From assembly GCA_947176055.1 (NCBI GenBank), contig CAMWPE010000169.1:1-5388 (forward strand): 5,388 nucleotides of DNA, written 5' to 3'. Positions 1-5,133 of the stretch are shown one piece after another. Each line of letters begins with the position of its first letter. Position 1 is the stretch's first letter. This DNA comes from an uncultured Desulfovibrio sp. GTDB lineage: Bacteria; Desulfobacterota; Desulfovibrionia; Desulfovibrionales; Desulfovibrionaceae. The notes beneath the pieces were generated by a model. That model saw nothing but the letters and a program-made list of their open reading frames with translations, was not told the origin of the DNA and did not search any database. The position numbers were made by a program, and so were the translations under genes.

Positions 1-708
1 GTGATCGATGGGGTTCATGGCGACGCCGCGCACTTTTGGTCTCCTGCCCAGCCAACGGTTGCGTCCGGCTTTGCCAAGAGAAATATTTTCATGCGAGAGA
101 TTTCCCACCTGCCCGATTGTCGCCCTGCAAGCCGCCAAAACTTTGCGTACTTCGCCCGATGGCAGACGCAAGAGGGCGTATTTTCCTTCCTTGGCGATAA
201 GCTGGGCGTAAGTTCCGGCGGAACGGCATAACTGACCGCCGCGGCCGGGGTTCATCTCGATATTATGAATTACGGCGCCTACGGGAATTTTCGCCATTTC
301 CAGGGCGTTGCCCGGTTTTATGTCCGCGGTCTGACCGCTGCGCGCGTCCGTCCCGCTCATAACCTTGTCGCCCTGTTTGAGGCCGGCGGGCGCCAGAATA
401 TAGCGTTTTTCGCCGTCGACATAATGCAAGAGCGCGATTCTCGCGGTCCGATTGGGATCGTATTCAATTTCCGCCACTACGGCCGGAACGCCTTCCTTGT
501 CCCGCTTGAAATCGATGATTCTATACAAACGTTTCACGCCGCCGCCCCTGCGCCGACTTGTAACGCGACCGTTATTGTTGCGTCCCGCTTTTTTGGGCAA
601 GCCCTCGCACAGGGATTTTTCGGGAACGGTTCTTGTTACTTCTTCGAAATCCGATACTGTCTGGAATCGTCTGCCGGGCGAAGTGGGTTTCAGTTTGCGA
701 GCGCCCAT
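1..708 (-). CDS. rplB: 50S ribosomal protein L2, 3' end cut off by window edge
   Basis: L2 binds 23S rRNA, helps join the two subunits and is needed for peptidyl transferase centre assembly. The ATG at 708 gives 236 codons without a stop down to base 1. Recognisable L2 segments in order are MGARKLKPTSPGRRFQT at the N-terminus, SRRRGGGVKRLYRIIDFKRD near residues 51-70, the RNA-binding core with EIEYDPNRTARIALLHY, then GNALEMAKIPVG, CRSAGTYAQLIAKEGKYA and GRNRWLGRRPKVRGVAMNPIDH at the cut, split here as GRNRWLGRRPKVRG and VAMNPIDH. Family length is about 275 residues, so roughly 40 are missing, including the glycine-rich loop that follows the conserved NPxDH. The start lies two bases after the rplW stop, and the upstream GGGAG-like purine run falls inside the end of rplW. 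Identity is certain; the truncation is only the window boundary. Confidence 0.98.
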   Translation of the reverse strand, partial: MGARKLKPTSPGRRFQTVSDFEEVTRTVPEKSLCEGLPKKAGRNNNGRVTSRRRGGGVKRLYRIIDFKRDKEGVPAVVAEIEYDPNRTARIALLHYVDGEKRYILAPAGLKQGDKVMSGTDARSGQTADIKPGNALEMAKIPVGAVIHNIEMNPGRGGQLCRSAGTYAQLIAKEGKYALLRLPSGEVRKVLAACRATIGQVGNLSHENISLGKAGRNRWLGRRPKVRGVAMNPIDH

Positions 709-710
709 TG

Positions 711-1001
711 CTATACTCCCTCAAAGAATTCTATTTTGTAACCTTCTTCCAGCATGACATAGGCTTTTTTCCAGCCCGAATACTGGCCGATGATTTTTCC
801 GTGCTTTTTCCTGTTTAAGGGCCTGCGTCTGACGATATTGACTTTTTTCACCTTTACGTCGAACGCCTTTTCCACGGCTTCCTTGATAGTGATCTGATTG
901 ACGCGCGGATCAACGAGGAAAGTTACCTGGCGGACCTCGTTGTTCAGCATTGTCGTTTTTTCGGTGATCAGAGGTTTTATAAGCGCGTCGGCGAAACTCA
1001 T
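711..1001 (-). CDS. rplW: 50S ribosomal protein L23
   Basis: L23 binds 23S rRNA domain III at the polypeptide exit and is the ribosomal docking site for trigger factor and SRP. The 96-residue product has the usual family length. It begins with ALIKPLITEKTT (residues 6-17); Glu14 in ITEK matches the E. coli Glu18 that contacts trigger factor. It continues with VNQITIKEAVEKAFDVKV (34-51), KKVNIVRRRP and ends in the typical KAYVMLEEGYKIEFFEGV. The ATG overlaps the rplD stop codon as ATGA, which predicts translational coupling. A Shine-Dalgarno run, GGGAGAG, lies a few bases upstream within the end of rplD. The end of the protein resembles Desulfovibrio L23 as I remember it. Confidence 0.98.
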   Translation of the reverse strand: MSFADALIKPLITEKTTMLNNEVRQVTFLVDPRVNQITIKEAVEKAFDVKVKKVNIVRRRPLNRKKHGKIIGQYSGWKKAYVMLEEGYKIEFFEGV

Positions 1002-1633
1002 TTTCTCTCCCTGGGCTTGAAGCGTTCCTCGATAAGCCCGACCGAATCTTCCATAAGAATCAGTTGCTCGTGCTTAAGCACGTCCCAGACATTAAGTTGC
1101 TCCGTCGTCATGAGCTTTATGCCGGGAATATTGCGGCTGGCCCTCGACAAAACCTCGTTGGGGCCCGGCAGGACAACGAGAGCTTTTTTCAGTCCCAGAT
1201 CTTTAGCTACGCCGGCGAAAAGTTTTGTTTTGGGATCGCTGATTTCGATCTTGTCGACGACCATGAGTCCGTCGTCGGCGAGTTTGCTGGAGAGGGCCAT
1301 CTTCAGGGCCAGAGCGCGAATTTTCGCGTTGACCTTGAAACCGTATTCCCTGGGCTGCGGACCAAAAACAATCGCGCCGCCGCGCCAGATCGGCGAGCGG
1401 TTGGATCCCGCGCGGGCGCGTCCCGTGCCTTTTTGCTTCCAGGGCTTGTTGCCGCCGCCGGATACCTGCGAGCGGGTTTTCGCGCTGTGCGTTCCCGCGC
1501 GTCTGGCCGCCATTTGCGAACGCACCACAAAGTTTAGAATTTCCGGCCTCGCCTCAATCTCGAACACTTCCGGAGCGAGGGCGATTTCGCCGCTTTCCTG
1601 TTTGCGCTGATCATATACTTTGACAGTCGCCAT
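998..1633 (-). CDS. rplD: 50S ribosomal protein L4
   Basis: L4 is an early 23S rRNA-binding assembly protein whose long loop lines the exit tunnel. In E. coli and relatives it also represses the S10 operon. The product has 211 residues, slightly longer than the E. coli protein (201). The tunnel loop is clear: KTRSQVSGGGNKPW (52-65) followed by KQKGTGRARAG (66-76). Lys68 corresponds to E. coli Lys63, a known macrolide-resistance position, and is unchanged. RSPIWRGGAIVFGPQPREY (79-97) and LALKMALSSKL follow, and the C-terminal part has DLGLKKALVVLP and LNVWDVLKHEQLIL. The ATG is nine bases after the rplC stop and is preceded by a strong GGGGAAGG ribosome binding site. The last bases overlap rplW. 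Whether L4 regulates this operon in delta-proteobacteria cannot be told from the sequence. Confidence 0.98.
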   Translation of the reverse strand: MATVKVYDQRKQESGEIALAPEVFEIEARPEILNFVVRSQMAARRAGTHSAKTRSQVSGGGNKPWKQKGTGRARAGSNRSPIWRGGAIVFGPQPREYGFKVNAKIRALALKMALSSKLADDGLMVVDKIEISDPKTKLFAGVAKDLGLKKALVVLPGPNEVLSRASRNIPGIKLMTTEQLNVWDVLKHEQLILMEDSVGLIEERFKPRERK

Positions 1634-1642
1634 CGCCTTCCC

Positions 1643-2272
1643 CTACTGCTTGCGAATAAGCACCAGGCCATTTTTTGGACCGGGCACTGATCCTTTAACC
1701 AATATGACATTGTCGTCGGGCCTGACTCCCACGATAAGCAAGCCGCTTTCGGTAACCGTTTCGTTTCCCCAGTGACCGGCCATCTTGCGGCCTTTGAAAA
1801 CGCGTCCCGGAAAAGTATTGTTGCCTATGGAGCCGTTGTTGCGATGCACTTTTTCGCAACCGTGAGTGTCTTTGGAACCGGCGAAATTCCAGCGGCGCAT
1901 GCGCCCTTGATACCCTTTGCCTATGCTTTTCGCGGTGATTTTCACTCTCTCGCCCGGGGCGAACATGCCTACTGTGAGTTGATCGCCCAGCTTGTTGTCC
2001 GGAGACTTGTCAAGCCGTATCTCCCGCGTATGCCGGAAAAGTCCCGCGTCGGCCTTCGCGAAATGACCTTGCAAAGCCTTGGTCACATGTTTTGGCTTGG
2101 CTTCCGTAAAAGCTATCTGCAAGGCGTTGTAGCCGTCCTGGGCCTCGGACTTGATCTGCGTGACGGGACAAGGTCCGGCTTCGATCACCGTTACCGGCAC
2201 GGCCGCGCCGTCATGCGAAAACACGCGCGTCATGCCGAGTTTGCGTCCCAAAATCCCCATTTTTTCTGCCAT
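1643..2272 (-). CDS. rplC: 50S ribosomal protein L3
   Basis: L3 is one of the two assembly-initiating proteins of the large subunit and reaches toward the peptidyl transferase centre. The 209-residue product starts MAEKMGILGRKLGMTRVF. The conserved central loop spans about residues 117-170 (IGKGYQGRMRRWNFAGSKD, then THGCEKVHRNNGSIGNN, FPGRVFKGRKMAGHWGNE). The end is LVKGSVPGPKNGLVLIRKQ. The segment that reads GQNQ in E. coli, carrying the PrmB-methylated Gln150, reads NNTF after GSIG here, with Thr153 at the methylated position. That methylation is therefore not expected. The start is supported by an upstream GAGG about five bases from the ATG. A 66-base spacer separates the gene from rpsJ, the longest gap inside the operon part seen here. 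The THGCEKVH version resembles Desulfovibrio L3. Confidence 0.98.
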   Translation of the reverse strand: MAEKMGILGRKLGMTRVFSHDGAAVPVTVIEAGPCPVTQIKSEAQDGYNALQIAFTEAKPKHVTKALQGHFAKADAGLFRHTREIRLDKSPDNKLGDQLTVGMFAPGERVKITAKSIGKGYQGRMRRWNFAGSKDTHGCEKVHRNNGSIGNNTFPGRVFKGRKMAGHWGNETVTESGLLIVGVRPDDNVILVKGSVPGPKNGLVLIRKQ

Positions 2273-2288
2273 GACTGCCTCGTCTCTT

Positions 2289-2321
2289 AAAAATTGACGG
2301 ACGCTTTGACGATTCCGTCCG
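2289..2321 (-). terminator. Hairpin with U-run in the rpsJ-rplC spacer, possible attenuator or processing site
   Basis: Read on the minus strand, CGGACG (2303-2298 complement side) pairs with CGTCCG across a 12-base loop that contains GAATCGTC. The stem occupies 2316-2321 and 2298-2303, with one extra possible G-U pair. Three bases after the stem a run of five U follows (plus-strand A-run 2289-2293). The layout resembles a weak intrinsic terminator, but the stem is short and the loop large, so full termination is unlikely. It could lower transcription into rplC, act as a processing site, or protect the rpsJ message end. An alternative stem uses GGACGC with GCGTCC (2299-2304 with 2321-2326). 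Function is inferred only. Confidence 0.35.
2308..2317. repeat. 10-base direct repeat, rpsJ-rplC spacer copy (GACGATTCCG)
   Basis: This is the second copy of the repeat at 2758-2767. It lies across the loop and the edge of the stem of the hairpin between rpsJ and rplC. The two copies flank rpsJ, one in its leader and one after its stop codon. Confidence 0.3.
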
Positions 2322-2338
2322 CGTCCTTCCCGTATGAT

Positions 2339-2653
2339 TTATAATTTTATTTCCACGTCGACGCCCGCGGGCAGGGACAGTTTGCCAAGCGCGTCAACAG
2401 TTTGTTGCGTAGGCTCCAGAATATCCATCAGCCTTTTATGAATCCGCATCTCGAATTGTTCCCGCGATTTCTTGTCCACATGCACCGAGCGCTGAATGGT
2501 GTATTTGCGAATATTTGTCGGCAAGGGGATGGGGCCGGCCACTCCCGCGCCGGTGTTTCTCGCCGTGTCCACGATTTCCGCGACGGCCTTGTCCAGAATA
2601 CGATAATCGTAGGCTTTTAATTTTATGCGAATCCGATCGTTGACTGTCGTCAT
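2339..2653 (-). CDS. rpsJ: 30S ribosomal protein S10 (NusE), first gene of the S10 operon
   Basis: S10 is a 30S head protein and, as NusE, pairs with NusB in transcription antitermination and with NusG in transcription-translation coupling. The 104-residue product is of usual length. It shows IRIKLKAYDYRILDKAV (8-24), the loop region GPIPLPTNIRKYTIQRSVHV (40-59), DKKSREQFEMRIHKRL and a C-terminal VDALGKLSLPAGVDVEIKL. This matches Desulfovibrio S10 nearly word for word from memory. The ATG is preceded by GGAG at a good distance (GGAGTAAATAATG). The usual upstream partner in Desulfovibrio genomes, fusA of the str operon, is absent. Instead there is a long structured leader and then an unrelated reductase gene, so transcription probably starts at the promoter near 3022-3051. 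Confidence 0.98.
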   Translation of the reverse strand: MTTVNDRIRIKLKAYDYRILDKAVAEIVDTARNTGAGVAGPIPLPTNIRKYTIQRSVHVDKKSREQFEMRIHKRLMDILEPTQQTVDALGKLSLPAGVDVEIKL

Positions 2654-2738
2654 TATTTACTCCATTGCTATGCCCGGAATCGGGAGCCTTGATCCGGCCT
2701 CTTTAAACAAAAACAGGCCGCTTCGCAAACCGGACGCC

Positions 2739-2772
2739 AGCCGGACTGCCGGCTCGCGACGATTCCGCGCGA
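2739..2772 (-). promoter_or_regulatory. Two adjacent leader hairpins, one with a loop shared with the rpsJ-rplC spacer
   Basis: AGCCGG and CCGGCT (2739-2744 and 2749-2754) form a perfect six-pair stem with a four-base loop. Immediately next to it, TCGCG and CGCGA (2754-2758 and 2768-2772) enclose a nine-base loop reading CGGAATCGT on the minus strand. The two stems share base 2754, so only one can use it. The second loop matches the loop sequence of the hairpin at 2289-2321. The pairing is seen directly; any role in binding a protein is inference. Confidence 0.35.
2758..2767. repeat. 10-base direct repeat, leader copy (GACGATTCCG)
   Basis: GACGATTCCG occurs here and again at 2308-2317 in the rpsJ-rplC spacer, in the same orientation. 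On the transcribed strand it reads CGGAATCGTC, and in both places GAATCG falls in a hairpin loop. With about 350 by 57 start positions compared, one chance 10-base match has a probability of only a few percent under even base composition, so it is suggestive but not proof of function. Confidence 0.3.
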
Positions 2773-2833
2773 CCTGACCATATATCTATGGACACAACCG
2801 CGCGGGTGGCCAAAAAGCGCAACCCTTACCTTA

Positions 2834-2879
2834 CAGTCCGGCGCCGGAGCCTTTGCTCCGGAGATGCCTTGACGGACTG
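2834..2879 (-). promoter_or_regulatory. Nested stem-loop in the rpsJ leader
   Basis: An outer seven-pair stem joins CAGTCCG (2834-2840) and CGGACTG (2873-2879). Inside it a perfect seven-pair stem, CCGGAGC (2844-2850) with GCTCCGG (2855-2861), closes a four-base loop. The asymmetric internal loop has three bases on one side and eleven on the other. No U-run follows in the minus direction, so it is not an ordinary terminator. This is the most elaborate structure in the window and resembles a protein-binding RNA element or a pause site. Its function is inferred from shape and position only. Confidence 0.45.
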
Positions 2880-2962
2880 GAACGGCTGGACATTGGGAGG
2901 CATGTGGCAACGCCCGCGAATGTCAAAAAACCTTGATTACATTAGCTGTAAACAGGCATTAA

Positions 2963-2999
2963 GGACAGGATCCTCCTGTCCCTCCCTGCCGTTCAGGGA
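2963..2999 (-). promoter_or_regulatory. Tandem hairpins just downstream of the predicted start of transcription
   Basis: TCCCTG (2983-2988) pairs with CAGGGA (2994-2999) over a five-base loop. GGACAGGA (2963-2970) pairs with TCCTGTCC (2974-2981) over a three-base loop. Only one base separates them. They would lie about 15 to 50 bases into the transcript. The sequence after them on the minus strand, TTAATGCCTGTTT, is too broken to be a convincing terminator tail, though weak termination of readthrough from the reductase gene cannot be excluded. A 5' stabilising structure is another possibility. Confidence 0.4.
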
Positions 3000-3021
3000 C
3001 TGCTCCAAAATGAAGCCCTCT

Positions 3022-3078
3022 AGTATTAATGGATTTTTTAGACTATGGCAAGGGAAAATTTAAGAATTTTTCTTTTCC
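3022..3078 (-). promoter_or_regulatory. Predicted sigma70-type promoter of the S10 operon with A/T-rich upstream element
   Basis: On the minus strand TTGCCA (3051-3046, five of six to the -35 consensus) is followed after 18 bases by AATACT (3027-3022, four of six to the -10 consensus). TAATAC one base earlier is a weaker alternative with 17-base spacing. Directly upstream, 3055-3078 is almost pure A/T on the minus strand (GGAAAAGAAAAATTC, then TTAAATTTTCCC), like the UP elements of strong ribosomal promoters. Transcription would begin near 3015. This is the best promoter seen in the 510-base gap, and it fits the need for a strong start before rpsJ. It is predicted by eye. Confidence 0.5.
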
Positions 3079-3165
3079 GGATCGTCCTTCGGCCGAATCA
3101 TTCCGCGATTCCCTCCGCCATTCTCCATATTTTATCTAATCGGCGTCCGTTTAGCCGCGACGTTG

Positions 3166-4149
3166 TCATTCTTTTAGTTTGTTCCAGATTTCGCCGACCA
3201 GTTCCCGGGCATCGACGCGTTTCCAATTCCGGCGCGCGCGAATCCACTCTTTCATATGCGCGGGATTTGTCACGCCCAGAAGAATCGCGCCGATTCCTGG
3301 AGCGTCGCCCGCGAAAAGAACAGCGTCTTCCGCGGTTATCGCATACTTTTCCAGCGCGGGTAAAAGCTCGCCCTGCAAAAGCGCAGCGTTGCCGAACAAT
3401 GTCAGGCCTTTCGCGCTCTCAAACAAAGAGCGTCCGTCCTGATATTTTTCCGTCGCGGCCTCCGGCGCCCAAAGTCCGAAGGGAAATTGCAAATATTGGA
3501 ATGACGATCCGGCCAGCTCGCGCGATTCATTAAGATTCAGATATTCCGGCAATCCCGGGGGGACGCGAAATCCCGACCATGATGAAACGCCCCAGGCCCG
3601 GATCGCTCCTGTTCCGACCGCCTCTTCCATAGTCCCGGATATTTCGGCGAATTTCTCCGCGAACACTTCTCCGTTTTCAGCTTTTAGTATTTCAAGATTA
3701 TGCAAAAATACGCAATCCGCGCTTTCCAGTCCCAGTCTATTTAAGGAGTTTTCGATGGATTGACGCAGGCAGCCGGGATCAAAATTATAATATTTTCCTC
3801 CGGCGATTTCCGCGTTTTGCAAAAGTCCGGCTTTTGTGGCAACGAAAATCTCGTCCCGCTCCGCGAGTCCATTCTCTACGCAATGTCGGATCGCGCGACC
3901 GACGTTTATTTCGGCGGCGCCGTCAAAATAATTAGGCGCTGTATCGATTAAATTAAAACCCGCGGACAGGCCAAGAATCAATGACTCCGTTTGCTCGCGG
4001 TCCGTGTCGCGGTTTCGCGAGACGCCGTAAGTGCCGATTCCTATGCTTGAGAGACAAAGTCCCTGACAGTCTCTGGCCGCGTTCGCGGCGGAACTCAATC
4101 TCTTGTGATAACGGGCTGTCCCTTTCGGAGTCGCGCGCCCTTTGATCAC
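3166..4149 (-). CDS. Aldo/keto reductase family protein coupled to a radical SAM enzyme
   Basis: Aldo/keto reductases are TIM-barrel enzymes that reduce carbonyls with NAD(P)H in the cytoplasm. From the chosen GTG at 4149 the product has 327 residues. The catalytic tetrad is complete: Asp69 and Tyr74 in IDTAPNYFDG, Lys106 in VATKAG and His150 in FLHN. LSSIGIGTYG (33-42) begins the barrel, and LTLFGNAALLQGELLPAL near the C-terminus fits the cofactor-binding part. Before the barrel lies an extra stretch of about 30 residues, GRATPKGTARYHKRL (4-18), which resembles an N-terminus I associate with a little-studied branch of the family. This conservation favours the GTG over an ATG at 4248, which would add 33 arginine-rich residues read from inside the upstream gene. 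GTG overlaps the radical SAM stop as GTGA, and GGAGAGG lies just upstream. No terminator is evident after the stop. The substrate is unknown. Confidence 0.9.
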   Translation of the reverse strand: MIKGRATPKGTARYHKRLSSAANAARDCQGLCLSSIGIGTYGVSRNRDTDREQTESLILGLSAGFNLIDTAPNYFDGAAEINVGRAIRHCVENGLAERDEIFVATKAGLLQNAEIAGGKYYNFDPGCLRQSIENSLNRLGLESADCVFLHNLEILKAENGEVFAEKFAEISGTMEEAVGTGAIRAWGVSSWSGFRVPPGLPEYLNLNESRELAGSSFQYLQFPFGLWAPEAATEKYQDGRSLFESAKGLTLFGNAALLQGELLPALEKYAITAEDAVLFAGDAPGIGAILLGVTNPAHMKEWIRARRNWKRVDARELVGEIWNKLKE

Positions 4150-5111
4150 AGCCTCTCCAAAAAAGCTTCGATGACGGCCGGATCTTCGACGGGAACGAAC
4201 TCGCTCTCTCCATAGGCGCCGATATACTCTTCCCAGGGACCTTCGCACGCTTTGTCAAGCAGGCATTTGCCGCAAGCCGCGCTTTTGCGTTTTATTTCCA
4301 GCCGCTTTTCTTGCCAGTCGATCCTTTCTCCGGTCACGCTCATTTCTATATTCGCCGCGCCTCCGGCCATCTTCTGTCCCAAAGATTGCAAGTCGACGGA
4401 GGCCGCGTAAAATTCGGGGGCGGGCAACTGGCAGAATGGGATAGTCTCCCAATAAACCGGAATACCGCGGTTCGCTCCCAATTCTTTTAACGCGGTTTTT
4501 ACCAGAGAATATTCCGGCGCGATATCCAGATAAGCTTTCTTGCCGAATTCCTGAGCGTGAGGATAGGCGACGACGACTTCGTCGAATCCAAGCTCCGCGT
4601 AAAGAGCGAGCGCGTCTTTAATGTCAAAAACATTTTTCCGGGACAGGACCATCTTGCCGCATAATTTAAATCCCAGCTTTTTGAGTCCTTTTATGGCCGC
4701 GACCGTCTCATCGAAACTGCCCTCGCGCCGGGTAATGGCGTCGTGTGTTTGCCGATTATGACTATGCATGGCGATCACGAAAACGATATTGTCTTTCGGA
4801 ATTCTTTCAAGTTTAGCCAGATTTTCGGCGCGCGCGAGCCGCCGACCGTTTGTCTGCGCGAACACGGACAGATTCTCTCTGGACAGTCTGTCGAGCAGGG
4901 TAAAAAAATCCTCGCGCAGTGTGGGTTCCCCGCCCGTCAGCGTGATGGAGGTTATCCCTTGCGCGAGCAGTCGATCGACGAGGCGATTGATCGCCTCCGG
5001 CGCGGAATCCAGCGCCCGGTTGGCTCGCTCCAGCTTTTTTCGCGCCGGCTCCATTACACAATGGACGCAAGCGTTATTGCAAGACAGGCCAAGTTTTAGA
5101 TCAATATGCAT
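4146..5111 (-). CDS. Radical SAM enzyme with C-terminal auxiliary-cluster cysteines, function unknown
   Basis: Radical SAM proteins cleave S-adenosylmethionine at a [4Fe-4S] cluster to start radical chemistry. This 321-residue protein opens with the cluster motif Cys11-X3-Cys15-X2-Cys18 (LGLSCNNACVHC). It has the SAM-binding TGGEPTLRED at 59-68, and AMHSHNRQTHDAITRREGSF (114-133) matches a common strand and loop of the barrel. Towards the end, Cys227 (IPFCQLP) together with Cys280, Cys283 and Cys289 (CGKC and KACEGPWEEY) could hold a second, twitch or SPASM-like cluster, as in many peptide- or cofactor-modifying members. GAYGESEFVPVED closes that part. The ATG at 5111 is preceded by GAGAGG and lies 22 bases after the previous stop. 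The stop overlaps the reductase start. No assigned family member was recognised, so the reaction is open. Confidence 0.9.
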   Translation of the reverse strand: MHIDLKLGLSCNNACVHCVMEPARKKLERANRALDSAPEAINRLVDRLLAQGITSITLTGGEPTLREDFFTLLDRLSRENLSVFAQTNGRRLARAENLAKLERIPKDNIVFVIAMHSHNRQTHDAITRREGSFDETVAAIKGLKKLGFKLCGKMVLSRKNVFDIKDALALYAELGFDEVVVAYPHAQEFGKKAYLDIAPEYSLVKTALKELGANRGIPVYWETIPFCQLPAPEFYAASVDLQSLGQKMAGGAANIEMSVTGERIDWQEKRLEIKRKSAACGKCLLDKACEGPWEEYIGAYGESEFVPVEDPAVIEAFLERL

Positions 5112-5133
5112 CGCGCCTCTCGCGGCTATGGTT

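Larger units (their letters stand above)
2654..3015 (-). promoter_or_regulatory. Long structured 5' leader of the S10 operon
   Basis: About 360 bases lie between the predicted transcription start and the rpsJ ATG without a convincing gene. In transcript order the RNA can form stems at 2999-2983, 2981-2963, 2879-2834 (nested), 2772-2754, 2754-2739, 2720-2695 (CGGCCU with AGGCCG, 14-base loop) and 2684-2673 (CCCG, tetraloop, CGGG). S10 operon leaders are regulated by L4 in gamma-proteobacteria, but I do not recognise that leader's structure here. The density of hairpins suggests autogenous control by a ribosomal protein or attenuation. Part of this could be chance in fairly GC-rich DNA. No tRNA, SRP RNA or known riboswitch core was recognised. 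Confidence 0.45.

Noticed and set aside
265..2290. Long plus-strand open frames opposite rplB, rplD and rplC (for example 265-741, 1017-1610 and 1772-2290)
   Set aside because: They are antisense to unmistakable ribosomal protein genes and show no protein-like motifs.
2668..2910. 80-residue open frame on the minus strand in the rpsJ leader
   Set aside because: It starts with TTG, has no clear ribosome binding site and no recognisable motif. The same bases form the strong stems of the leader.
2898..2926. Perfect TTGACA on the minus strand at 2926-2921 as a second promoter
   Set aside because: At spacings of 15 to 18 bases no sequence resembles a -10 element; the best candidates are ATGCCT-like.
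3052..3165. Intrinsic terminator after the reductase gene
   Set aside because: Only a five-pair GAATC/GATTC stem with a seven-base loop is present, and no U-run follows it. Termination may be Rho-dependent or there may be readthrough.
2654..3165. tRNA, SRP RNA or other stable RNA gene, or a remnant of fusA or tuf, in the gap
   Set aside because: No T-loop, SRP core or elongation-factor C-terminal sequence was found on either strand by eye.
2788..3533. Plus-strand open frames in the gap and running into the reductase gene (2788-3063 and 3045-3533)
   Set aside because: The first has no recognisable protein features and crosses the leader hairpins. The second runs antisense through the conserved reductase coding region.
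3166..4248. Longer 360-residue version of the reductase starting at the ATG at 4248
   Set aside because: The extra 33 residues are arginine-rich out-of-frame reading of the conserved radical SAM end. The GTG at 4149 has a good ribosome binding site and begins a family-like N-terminus.
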